Of a DNA stretch of 8,219 bases, positions 1 through 6,080 are shown one piece after another. Under the pieces are notes generated by a model. It saw only the letters and a program-made list of their open reading frames with translations. It searched no databases and was not told the origin of the DNA. The stretch's first letter is position 1. The number at the start of each line of letters is the position of its first letter. A program made the translations under genes and the position numbers. This DNA is from Thermoflexus hugenholtzii JAD2 (GTDB taxonomy: Bacteria > Chloroflexota > Dehalococcoidia > SHYB01). Where the stretch lies: positions 1 to 8,219 of the forward strand of contig CAMAVV010000064.1 in assembly GCA_945861815.1 (NCBI GenBank), read 5' to 3'.

Positions 1-1
1 A

Positions 2-256
2 ACCACTGTCAACCACACCCGCGCCGGCCTTCGCCCGCGCAACATCGCCGACGATCTGCCGATCCTAGGCCGCGCCCCAGGAAACGACGGCGTTGTGCTG
101 GCCTTGGGCCACTATCGCAGCGGCATCCTCCTCACTCCCATCACCGCGCGCATGATCGCCGACGTGGTGACAACGGGCAAAACAAAAGGCGGCCTCGGTA
201 CATTCAACGCAGCCCGGCTTGTAGCGGCGAAAGGCCGGTCGCCCCGCCGGGACTGA
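2..256 (+). CDS. thiO: ThiO-like FAD-dependent glycine oxidase, C-terminal fragment
   Basis: Only the last 84 residues are visible; the gene begins left of the window. The reading frame from base 2 to a TGA at 254-256 gives a stretch with AGLRPRN, then DLPILGRAP, then LALGHYRSGILLTPITARMI. This is the usual C-terminal pattern of the DAO/ThiO family, where the Arg of the GLRP motif contacts the substrate carboxylate and the GHYRSGILL segment closes the FAD site. ThiO oxidises glycine to iminoglycine, which ThiG uses with ThiS thiocarboxylate and DXP to make the thiazole phosphate of thiamine. The stop codon lies 4 bases before thiE, which supports the thiamine role over a general D-amino-acid oxidase. 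The tail after the FAD domain is short, Arg/Lys-rich and unremarkable. The family call is good; the exact substrate rests on context. Confidence 0.82.
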   Translation, partial: TTVNHTRAGLRPRNIADDLPILGRAPGNDGVVLALGHYRSGILLTPITARMIADVVTTGKTKGGLGTFNAARLVAAKGRSPRRD

Positions 257-260
257 TCCC

Positions 261-917
261 ATGCCTACACAACATCGCCTTGATTACAGCCTCTACGTCA
301 TCACCGACCGTTCCCTCGCAAAAGGGCGCAGTCACCTTGACGTTGCGAAGGCCGCGATCGCGGGCGGCGCGAACGTCATCCAGCTGCGCGACAAATCTGC
401 CTCCTCCCTCGAACTCTATCGCGAGGGCCTGCGCATCAGGGAACTCACCTCCCGCGCGGGCGCGCTCTTCATCATGAACGACCGCCTCGATCTGGCCCTT
501 GCCGTCAACGCCGATGGCGTCCACCTAGGCCAGGATGATCTGCCGCTTCCCGCCGCGCGGAAGCTTATAGGCGCCGAGAAAATCATCGGTGTCTCCGTCG
601 AAAATCCTGAACAGGCCGCCGTGGCTGAAGCGCAAGGTGCCAGCTACGTCGCCATCGGGCCTATATACGAGGCTCGCGAAAGCAAAGGCGACGCCGGACC
701 GCCCGTCGGGCCCCAGGCCATCGCCGCCATCCGCAAGGCCACGCGCCTCCCTATCGTCGCCATCGGCGGCATCAAGGCTCATCACATCGCCGAGGTCATC
801 GGCGCAGGCGCAGACAGCATCGCCGTCATCTCCGCCGTCGTTGCCGCGCCGGATATCAAAGCGGCGGCAGCAGCCCTTCGGCAGCGCATCGTCGCAGCAA
901 GGCGCGCCTATGCCTAA
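261..917 (+). CDS. thiE: Thiamine-phosphate synthase (thiamine-phosphate pyrophosphorylase)
   Basis: ThiE couples HMP pyrophosphate with thiazole phosphate to give thiamine monophosphate and pyrophosphate in the cytoplasm. The 218-residue product has the normal family length and the TIM-barrel landmarks in order: QLRDK (41-45) for pyrophosphate binding, Asn73-Asp74 in IMNDR and DGVHLGQDDLP (85-95) for Mg2+ and the pyrimidine, GVSVEN (110-115), GPIY (133-136) followed by Lys142, AIGGI (167-171) and the late phosphate-binding loop around VISAV (189-193). The family motif GVSxHt here reads GVSVEN, a mild variant. The ATG at 261 is 4 bases after the thiO stop and has no clear Shine-Dalgarno sequence, so translation is probably coupled to thiO. 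The end overlaps thiL by 8 bases. All visible catalytic residues are present, so the enzyme is probably active. Confidence 0.95.
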   Translation: MPTQHRLDYSLYVITDRSLAKGRSHLDVAKAAIAGGANVIQLRDKSASSLELYREGLRIRELTSRAGALFIMNDRLDLALAVNADGVHLGQDDLPLPAARKLIGAEKIIGVSVENPEQAAVAEAQGASYVAIGPIYEARESKGDAGPPVGPQAIAAIRKATRLPIVAIGGIKAHHIAEVIGAGADSIAVISAVVAAPDIKAAAAALRQRIVAARRAYA

Positions 918-1953
918 GGTCAGTGCTCCAACCGTTGGCACACTCAGCGAGTTTGGCCTTATTGCGCGCATCACAAAGCTTGTGCCGAGTGCCGACGGCC
1001 GCCTCGTCCTCGGCATCGGCGACGACTGCGCCGCCTTCCGGCAAAACTCCGAAAAACTTCTCCTTGTCACATGCGATATCCAGCTGGAAGGACGCCACTT
1101 TTTGAAGGAGCGCATCGCCGCAAAGGAGCTTGGCCTGCGATGCGCCGCCGTGAACCTCAGCGACATCGCGGCGATGGGAGGCGCGCCACTCTACGCCGTT
1201 GTCTCCCTAGGCCTCCCTCCGCAAACCTCCGCCTCCTGGGTCGATGGCCTTTACGCGGGTCTGCGCGAAAGCCTTAGCCGGTTCGACGCATCCGTTATCG
1301 GCGGCAACATCACCAGCAGCGATATGCTCATCATCGACATCACGCTCCTGGGCGAAGTCGCCGAAAGCGAGATGTTGCGCCGCAGCACCGCAAAGTCAGG
1401 CCAGGCCATCCTCGTCACTGGTCATCTCGGCGCATCCGCGATGGGCCGCCTCGCCCTCGACCGTAAACTGCGCCCGTCGAAGTCCCTCGCGCCTTTGGTA
1501 AAGGCCCATCGCACGCCAATGCCGCGCGTCGCCGAAGGGCGCGTCATCGCTGCGAGCCGACTTGCGACTGCCATGATCGACGTGAGCGACGGCCTTGCCG
1601 GCGACCTCGGCCACATCTGCGAAATGAGCAACGTCGGCGCATCGCTAGACGCCTCTTCCCTTCCAATCTCTCCCCAAACCCTCTCCGTGGCCCGCTCCCT
1701 GAACCTCGACCCTCTTCACGTCGCTCTCCACGGCGGGGAGGACTACGAACTGCTCTTCACATGCCCCAAAGAGCACGCCCAGAGCCTCGCCTCTCGCATC
1801 CGGCGCGAGACTGGCACGCCCGTCGCCGTCATCGGCGAGACGACGGCGGCAAAGGGCATCGTGCTAAAGCGCCCCGGCGGCAAACGCCAACCGATTGAGC
1901 CCAAGGCCTGGGACCACTTTGCAAAGCAACCGGCGAAAAGAAAGGCGTCATGA
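910..1953 (+). CDS. thiL: Thiamine-monophosphate kinase
   Basis: ThiL phosphorylates thiamine monophosphate with ATP to thiamine diphosphate, the active cofactor. The 347-residue product belongs to the PurM/ThiL fold: GIGDDCAAF (35-43) and CDIQLEGRHF (55-64) for metal and ATP binding, the long conserved block AVNLSDIAAMGGAP (80-93), IGGNITSSD (130-138), VTGHLGASAMGRLAL (169-183), IDVSDGLAGDLGHI (223-236) and HGGEDYELLF (274-283). The open frame extends far upstream inside thiE, but homology begins only at the ATG at 910, which overlaps the thiE stop by 8 bases and has a weak AAGG 7 bases upstream. Where many homologues read GGDT this protein has GGNI (Asn133); I cannot tell whether that matters. 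The C-terminus (PKAWDHF) matches the family end. The 3' end overlaps thiD through ATGA. Confidence 0.95.
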   Translation: MPKVSAPTVGTLSEFGLIARITKLVPSADGRLVLGIGDDCAAFRQNSEKLLLVTCDIQLEGRHFLKERIAAKELGLRCAAVNLSDIAAMGGAPLYAVVSLGLPPQTSASWVDGLYAGLRESLSRFDASVIGGNITSSDMLIIDITLLGEVAESEMLRRSTAKSGQAILVTGHLGASAMGRLALDRKLRPSKSLAPLVKAHRTPMPRVAEGRVIAASRLATAMIDVSDGLAGDLGHICEMSNVGASLDASSLPISPQTLSVARSLNLDPLHVALHGGEDYELLFTCPKEHAQSLASRIRRETGTPVAVIGETTAAKGIVLKRPGGKRQPIEPKAWDHFAKQPAKRKAS

Positions 1954-2771
1954 GAACCCCGCGCATAAAAGCCATGCCTCGCGCCCTCACCATCGCCGGC
2001 TCCGATAGCGGCGGCGGCGCAGGCATCCAGGCCGACCTAAAGAGCTTTGCCGCCTTCGGCGTCTATGGCATGTCGGCTATCACTGCCGTCACTGCCCAGA
2101 ACACTCTCGGCGTGCAGGACGCCCTTGAGCTGCCTATTGCCCTTATCGAGAAACAGCTACGCAGCGTCGTCAGCGATATCGGCGTCGATGCCGCCAAAAC
2201 AGGCATGCTCTCATCGAGTGAAGTGGTGCGCCTGGTCGCGTCCCTTATAAAGGAATTGCGAATCCCTCACCTGGTCGTTGACCCGGTGATGATAGCGAAG
2301 GGCGGCCACCCCCTTCTCGCCGAAGAGGCCCGCGCCACAGTGCGTACACATCTGCTTCCCCTTGCCACAATCGTCACGCCCAACACCCACGAGGCGGCGG
2401 CGCTCACTGGCCTTCGCGTCGAGACCCTCGCCGAGATGAAGCGCGCCGCCAGGGAGATTCGCGCTGCCGGGGCAAAGTGGGTCGTCGTCAAGGGCGGCCA
2501 TGCTGAGACGGCTGACGCCATTGACGTGGTCTACAACGGGCGCTCCTTCACCGAGCTGCGCGCGAAACGCATCCCGACGAAAAACACCCACGGCACAGGC
2601 TGCACCTTCTCCGCCGCCATCGCCGCCGGCCTTGCGAAGGGCGCGCGCCCTGATGAGGCCATCGCCAAGGCGAAGGCCTATGTCACCCAGGCCATCGCCA
2701 CAGCGGCGCCCCTGGGCCACGGCCACGGCCCGACGAACCATCTTGCAGGAACGACAAGCCGATGGCGATGA
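1950..2771 (+). CDS. thiD: Hydroxymethylpyrimidine / phosphomethylpyrimidine kinase
   Basis: ThiD phosphorylates HMP to HMP-P and then to HMP-PP, the pyrimidine substrate of ThiE. It is a ribokinase-fold enzyme of 273 residues, a normal length. Visible landmarks are ALTIAGSDSGGGAGIQADLK (12-31) for HMP binding, the conserved AKTGML (82-87), DPVMIAKGG (111-119), TPNTHEA (143-149), VVKGGH (179-184), and HGTGCTFSAAIAAGLAKG (214-231) with Cys218 as the expected catalytic cysteine in the anion hole. It ends with the family-typical GHGHGPTNH. The start at 1950 overlaps the thiL stop as ATGA and follows AAAGG by 4 bases. An internal ATG at 1974 would give a more standard N-terminus (MPRALTIAGSDS) but lacks a ribosome-binding site. 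The following importer genes fit a role in pyrimidine salvage. There is no sign of a ThiE fusion. Confidence 0.95.
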   Translation: MRTPRIKAMPRALTIAGSDSGGGAGIQADLKSFAAFGVYGMSAITAVTAQNTLGVQDALELPIALIEKQLRSVVSDIGVDAAKTGMLSSSEVVRLVASLIKELRIPHLVVDPVMIAKGGHPLLAEEARATVRTHLLPLATIVTPNTHEAAALTGLRVETLAEMKRAAREIRAAGAKWVVVKGGHAETADAIDVVYNGRSFTELRAKRIPTKNTHGTGCTFSAAIAAGLAKGARPDEAIAKAKAYVTQAIATAAPLGHGHGPTNHLAGTTSRWR

Positions 2772-3550
2772 CCAGCATGCTTCTCCAGGCACAAGGCATC
2801 ACCAAGACCTTTGTCGAAAAGGCCGGCGAATTGCCGACGCTGCGCAACGTCAGCGTGCACGCGCGCCAGGGAGAGTTCGTCTCCATCATCGGGCCCAGCG
2901 GCTGCGGCAAAAGCACCTTGCTTAGTATCGTCGCGGGCCTGGTAACGCCAGATGAAGGGCGCGTTCTACTCCACGGCAACGTCGTCACAGGGCAGGCTGG
3001 CCTGGTCGGTTATATGCCACAAAAAGATCTGCTGGTTCCCTGGCGCACGGTCCTCGACAACGTCATCCTCTCCCAGGAGATCGCTGGTGTCTCACGACGC
3101 GCCGCTCGCGCCAAGGCCATGCCTCTCATCGAAGGGTTTGGCCTCGGCGGCTTCGCCTCGGCCTATCCCCATACCCTCTCAGGCGGCATGCGCCAGCGCG
3201 CCGCATTCCTCCGCACCGTCCTCTTCGAAAAAGAGGTGCTTCTCCTCGATGAACCCTTCGGCGCGCTCGACGCCCTCACCCGTTCGACGATGCACGAATG
3301 GCTTCTCGGCGTCTGGAACAAACTCTCCAAGACCGTCGTCCTTGTCACCCATGACGTGGACGAGGCGATCTTGCTCTCCGACCGCGTCTACGTGATGACG
3401 CCTCTCCCCGGCCAGGTCAAAGCCGAGTTCGCCATCACCCTGCCGCGCCCGCGCCTTTACGACTTGGTGCTGACACAGGATTTTCTCAAGCATAAAGCAG
3501 CGCTGCTCTCTGCCCTCCGCGATAGCGTGGCCCTTGCAGGTGCATCATGA
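2762..3550 (+). CDS. thiZ: ABC importer ATPase, thiamine-pyrimidine (ThiZ-like)
   Basis: This is the cytoplasmic ATPase of an importer of the nitrate/sulfonate/taurine-like class (SsuB/TauB/ThiZ). In the 262-residue product I see Walker A GPSGCGKST (44-52), Q-loop Gln87 in YMPQKDLLVPW, signature LSGGM (139-143) followed by RQRAAFLRT, Walker B VLLLDEP (159-165) with catalytic Glu164, D-loop GALD (167-170) and switch His197 in VTHDVDEA. All ATPase residues are intact. The ATG at 2762 lies 11 bases after AGGA and overlaps the thiD end by 10 bases; an alternative ATG at 2768 would make an ATGA overlap. The gene ends in an ATGA overlap with the permease. The class is certain. The pyrimidine substrate is inferred from its thi neighbours and the THI5-like binding protein. 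Confidence 0.88.
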   Translation: MAMTSMLLQAQGITKTFVEKAGELPTLRNVSVHARQGEFVSIIGPSGCGKSTLLSIVAGLVTPDEGRVLLHGNVVTGQAGLVGYMPQKDLLVPWRTVLDNVILSQEIAGVSRRAARAKAMPLIEGFGLGGFASAYPHTLSGGMRQRAAFLRTVLFEKEVLLLDEPFGALDALTRSTMHEWLLGVWNKLSKTVVLVTHDVDEAILLSDRVYVMTPLPGQVKAEFAITLPRPRLYDLVLTQDFLKHKAALLSALRDSVALAGAS

Positions 3551-4395
3551 GCGCAGGCCGCCGCGTTCTGCCTGCCGCGACACGGACCGCTCCTGAGGGG
3601 AAGACCCGCCGTTCGTCGCCGCTCATGGCCGCATCCAGCGGCTATCTCATCTCCCTTCTCCTCGGCCTCATCGCCATCGCCATCTGGCAAGCCGTCGCCG
3701 ATTTCTCCTCTCTCAAACAATGGCTGCTCCCTTCGCCCTGGGAAGTCTTGCAGGCCTTCGCAGATAGCCCTGCCCTCATCATGCGCCACGCTGCGGTGAC
3801 TGCCGAGGAGGCCCTTCTTGGGTTCGGCGTTGCTCTCGCTATCGGCGCGGCCCTCGCCATCGCCATCACCCAGTCGCGCCTCGCCGAGCGCGCCCTTTAT
3901 CCCTATGTCATCGCCTCCCAGGCCGTGCCGGTCATCGCCATCGCGCCCGTTCTTGTCGTCTGGTTCGGCTTCGGCCTTCTGCCCAAGATCGTCGTCATAG
4001 TCCTCATCACCTTCTTCCCCGTCACCATCAACATGGTCGACGGCATCCGCAACGTTGATCCCGAGATGATGGGCCTCATGCGCTCCATGGGCGCGAGCCG
4101 CTGGCAGATCTTCAGGCTCGTCCAACTGCCCTCGGCGATGCCCTATTTCTTCTCGGGAGCCAAGGTCGCCGCCGCCGTCAGCGTCATCGGCGCGATCTTC
4201 GGCGAATGGGTCGGCGCGAACGAAGGACTGGGCTATTTCCTGAAGTACTCCTCGGCCCAATTTCTCACCGCCCGCGTCTTCGCCGCCATCCTCGTCCTCG
4301 CCGTCATGGGCCTTGCCCTCTTCTATGCCGTCGCCTTTGTCGAACGCAAAACGATTCCCTGGGCCAAGCGCGCCCGCCATACCGCTTCGCAATAA
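3547..4395 (+). CDS. thiX: ABC importer permease, thiamine-pyrimidine (ThiX-like)
   Basis: This is an inner-membrane permease of the binding-protein-dependent (MetI-fold) type, 282 residues. After a basic 28-residue N-terminus, hydrophobic segments lie near 32-50, 88-108, 122-140, 145-163, 203-220 and 243-266, giving about six membrane spans. The cytoplasmic coupling loop that contacts the ATPase is seen at about 172-199 (PEMMGLMRSMGASRWQIFR, then LVQLPSAMP). It keeps the GA-x3-I-x6-LP core of the EAA motif, with Met-Gly-Leu in place of Glu-Ala-Ala, as in many SsuC/ThiX-type permeases. The start overlaps the ATPase stop by ATGA and has AGGTG nearby at 3538-3542. A single permease gene implies a homodimeric channel. 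Substrate specificity is set by the binding protein downstream, so the thi assignment comes from context. Confidence 0.86.
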   Translation: MSAGRRVLPAATRTAPEGKTRRSSPLMAASSGYLISLLLGLIAIAIWQAVADFSSLKQWLLPSPWEVLQAFADSPALIMRHAAVTAEEALLGFGVALAIGAALAIAITQSRLAERALYPYVIASQAVPVIAIAPVLVVWFGFGLLPKIVVIVLITFFPVTINMVDGIRNVDPEMMGLMRSMGASRWQIFRLVQLPSAMPYFFSGAKVAAAVSVIGAIFGEWVGANEGLGYFLKYSSAQFLTARVFAAILVLAVMGLALFYAVAFVERKTIPWAKRARHTASQ

Positions 4396-4400
4396 GTAAT

Positions 4401-4405
4401 AGGAG
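4401..4405 (+). promoter_or_regulatory. Strong Shine-Dalgarno site before the binding-protein gene
   Basis: AGGAG sits 6 bases upstream of the ATG at 4412, in the 16-base gap after the permease stop. It is the only near-consensus ribosome-binding site in the run; the other genes rely on overlaps or weak sites. It fixes the start of the binding protein and suggests this protein is translated independently and strongly, as is usual for periplasmic or lipoprotein receptors that exceed their permease in amount. Confidence 0.75.
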
Positions 4406-4411
4406 TTCCCG

Positions 4412-5389
4412 ATGAAGAAAGCCCTTTTCGCAACCATCGCCGCGTTCTCGATACTGCTCGCGCTGCTGCTCACAGCATGCGGCGGTGGCGACGACAGCGA
4501 ACTGACCGTCATCCTCGACTGGTTCCCCAACGCCGACCACGCAGGAATCTACGCAGCGGAGGCCCAGGGCTATTTCAAAGAGGAAGGACTGAAGGTCAAG
4601 TTGCAAGCGCCCGGCAACCCGGAAGACCCTCCCAAGTTCGTGGCCGCCAACCGCGCCGACATCGCCATCAGCTACGAGCCTGCCGTCATCCTCGCCCGCG
4701 CCGAGGGCCTGCCCATCACCGCCATCGGGTACGTCGTCCCCACGCCGCTGAACTCCATCCAGGTGCTCAAAAGCTCCGGCATCACGAGCCCTGCACAGCT
4801 AGGCGGCAAAAAGATAGGCTTCACCGGACTCCCCACGGAGGAGGTCTACTTAAAGGCCGTCCTCAACAAAGCAGGCGTCAACCCATCCAGCGTCACTATG
4901 GTGAACGTAGGCTTTGAGTTGAGCAAGGCGCTCATCGCGAAGCAGGTGGACGCCATCATCGGAGGCTATTGGAACGTGGAAGCCGTCCTCGCGGAGATGG
5001 AAGGTCAGCCCGTCAATGTCTTCAAGCTCCAAGAGTGGGGCGTTCCCGAGTTCAACGAGCTGGTCTTTGTGGTCAACGAAAAGCGCGCTAAGGGCGACGA
5101 CGAACGTCTTCGCAAATTCCTTCGCGCTGTCGCCAAGGGCCACGCCTACACCGTGCAGAACCCTGACGCCGCGATCAACGCCGTCGTGAAGGCGAGCCAG
5201 GAGTCGGACCGCGAGCTGGTGACCCGAGGCGTGCGCCTCCTGGTGCCGCTATGGCAAAGCGCGCCTCAGCCCTTCGGCGTGATGGACGAGGCGAAGTGGG
5301 GGCAGTTCATTCAGTTCCTCGTCGACAACAAAATCATCGAGAAGCCCGTCGCTCTCGAGGGAACCCTCACGAACAAGTTCTTGCGATAA
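4412..5389 (+). CDS. thiY: NMT1/THI5-like substrate-binding lipoprotein of the pyrimidine importer (ThiY-like)
   Basis: This is the extracytoplasmic receptor that delivers ligand to the permease. The 325-residue product has a Lys-Lys start, a hydrophobic segment at about 5-21 and a lipobox LTAC (20-23), so Cys23 should be lipidated after signal peptidase II cleavage. The mature domain opens with LTVILDWFPNADHAGIYAA (31-49), the hallmark of the NMT1/THI5 family, followed by AQGYFKEEGL (51-60), ADIAISYEP (82-90), GKKIGFTGLP (132-141) and DAIIGGYWNVE (180-190). ThiY proteins bind formylaminopyrimidine or HMP. Some family members in other operons bind riboflavin or other compounds, so the ligand here is inferred from thiE, thiL and thiD next door. 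FAMP use would also need TenA and a deformylase, which are not in view. It has its own strong ribosome-binding site. The DUF192 gene starts 5 bases after its stop. Confidence 0.88.
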   Translation: MKKALFATIAAFSILLALLLTACGGGDDSELTVILDWFPNADHAGIYAAEAQGYFKEEGLKVKLQAPGNPEDPPKFVAANRADIAISYEPAVILARAEGLPITAIGYVVPTPLNSIQVLKSSGITSPAQLGGKKIGFTGLPTEEVYLKAVLNKAGVNPSSVTMVNVGFELSKALIAKQVDAIIGGYWNVEAVLAEMEGQPVNVFKLQEWGVPEFNELVFVVNEKRAKGDDERLRKFLRAVAKGHAYTVQNPDAAINAVVKASQESDRELVTRGVRLLVPLWQSAPQPFGVMDEAKWGQFIQFLVDNKIIEKPVALEGTLTNKFLR

Positions 5390-5394
5390 CGACT

Positions 5395-6015
5395 ATGCGA
5401 CACCGCGCGCGTTCGCTTCTTCTCCCGGCGTTGCTCCTCTCGGCGCTGGCCCTCGCCGCCTGCGATGGTGACACTTCGCCTCCAACGGCAACGCCTACAC
5501 GCGCCCCCCAATCGACGAACACGCCCGTCGCCTCGCCAACATCTGCATCGCCATCCGCAACTGCTACGTCGCGCCCAATCGTCCCCGGCACGCCGACTGC
5601 AACCGTTGCGCAGGGGCCAACAATCACCGTCGGCGCTGCCCCCTTTCGCGTGGAGATCGCGCGCACCGGCGATGAGCAGGCCCGGGGACTTGGCGGCAGG
5701 CCAAGCCTTGCGCCGGCAACCGGTATGCTCTTCCCGCAATCGAATGAGGCGATCCTGGCCTTTTGGATGAAGGGAATGCTCATTCCCCTGGACTTCGTTT
5801 GGATCGACGCCAAGTGCGCCGTCGCAGACCTGACGACGAACGTGCCGCCGCCTCGCGACCCGAACCAGACGTCGGGCCTGCCCATCTACAGCCCCTCGCG
5901 CCCCGTGATGTATGTCCTGGAGCTAACCGCAGGCGACGTGGCGTCGAAGAACATCAAGATAGGCGATAAGGTGCAGTTCGCAGGCTTCCAAGTCAGCGGC
6001 CCTGGCTGTCCCTAG
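5395..6015 (+). CDS. DUF192 lipoprotein of unknown function
   Basis: The open frame runs back to 5251 inside the previous gene, but the ATG at 5395, 5 bases after the thiY stop, gives a clean lipoprotein signal: Arg-rich start, Leu/Ala core and lipobox LAAC (20-23). It has no clear ribosome-binding site, so translation may be coupled to thiY. The product is 206 residues. Residues 24-75 form a Thr/Pro/Ser/Ala linker with repeated TPT/SPT units. Residues 80-200 are a DUF192 domain: VEIARTGDEQARGLGGRPSL (86-105), GMLFP (110-114), FWMKGMLIPLDFVWID (123-138) and the closing VLELTAGDV then IKIGDKVQF (174-195). The family core FWMKNT is FWMKGM here. DUF192 proteins are small beta-rich proteins of no established biochemical function. 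The gene could be a functional partner of the importer or only the last gene on the transcript. Confidence 0.85.
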   Translation: MRHRARSLLLPALLLSALALAACDGDTSPPTATPTRAPQSTNTPVASPTSASPSATATSRPIVPGTPTATVAQGPTITVGAAPFRVEIARTGDEQARGLGGRPSLAPATGMLFPQSNEAILAFWMKGMLIPLDFVWIDAKCAVADLTTNVPPPRDPNQTSGLPIYSPSRPVMYVLELTAGDVASKNIKIGDKVQFAGFQVSGPGCP

Positions 6016-6080
6016 TTCATAAGCCGTAGGGGGCGGCCTAAGGCCGTCCCTCTCGATGATGGTTGAAGACTCGCCTGCCC
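6016..6080. terminator. GC-rich palindrome between convergent operons; possible bidirectional terminator or REP-like repeat
   Basis: The 65 bases between the two convergent stop codons hold an inverted repeat: 6029-6038 (GGGGGCGGCC) pairs with 6042-6051 (GGCCGTCCCT) around a three-base TAA loop, ten pairs including two G-T pairs. A wider pairing is also possible between GTAGGGG at 6026-6032 and CCCCTAC at 6078-6084, which runs into the end of the minus-strand gene. Neither strand shows a T run after the stem, so this is not a textbook intrinsic terminator. The position between converging genes favours a termination or insulating role. The GTAGGGGCGG...CCCCTAC form also resembles dispersed palindromic repeats seen in many bacterial genomes. 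Confidence 0.4.

Noticed and set aside
589..909. Upstream extension of the thiL frame inside thiE
   Set aside because: The extra 107 residues are Ser/Pro/Arg-rich and unlike ThiL. Homology begins at the ATG at 910, so a ThiE-ThiL fusion or alternative protein is not supported.
2503..2520. CTGAGA-like sequence that could recall a TPP riboswitch (THI element)
   Set aside because: It lies within conserved thiD codons, and I see no partner THI-box segments (ACC...GAACCTGA) or flanking helices. No TPP riboswitch is supported in the window.
3457..4530. Long open frame on the minus strand (357 codons) opposite the permease and the start of the binding protein
   Set aside because: It lies antisense to well-supported importer genes. 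Its product is an Asp/Glu/Gly/Arg-rich string without recognisable domains, as expected from the complement of GC-rich codons.
5473..5604. Thr/Pro/Ser-rich stretch as a possible DNA repeat array
   Set aside because: The codons vary and there is no constant repeat unit. It is a low-complexity protein linker after a lipobox, common in surface lipoproteins.
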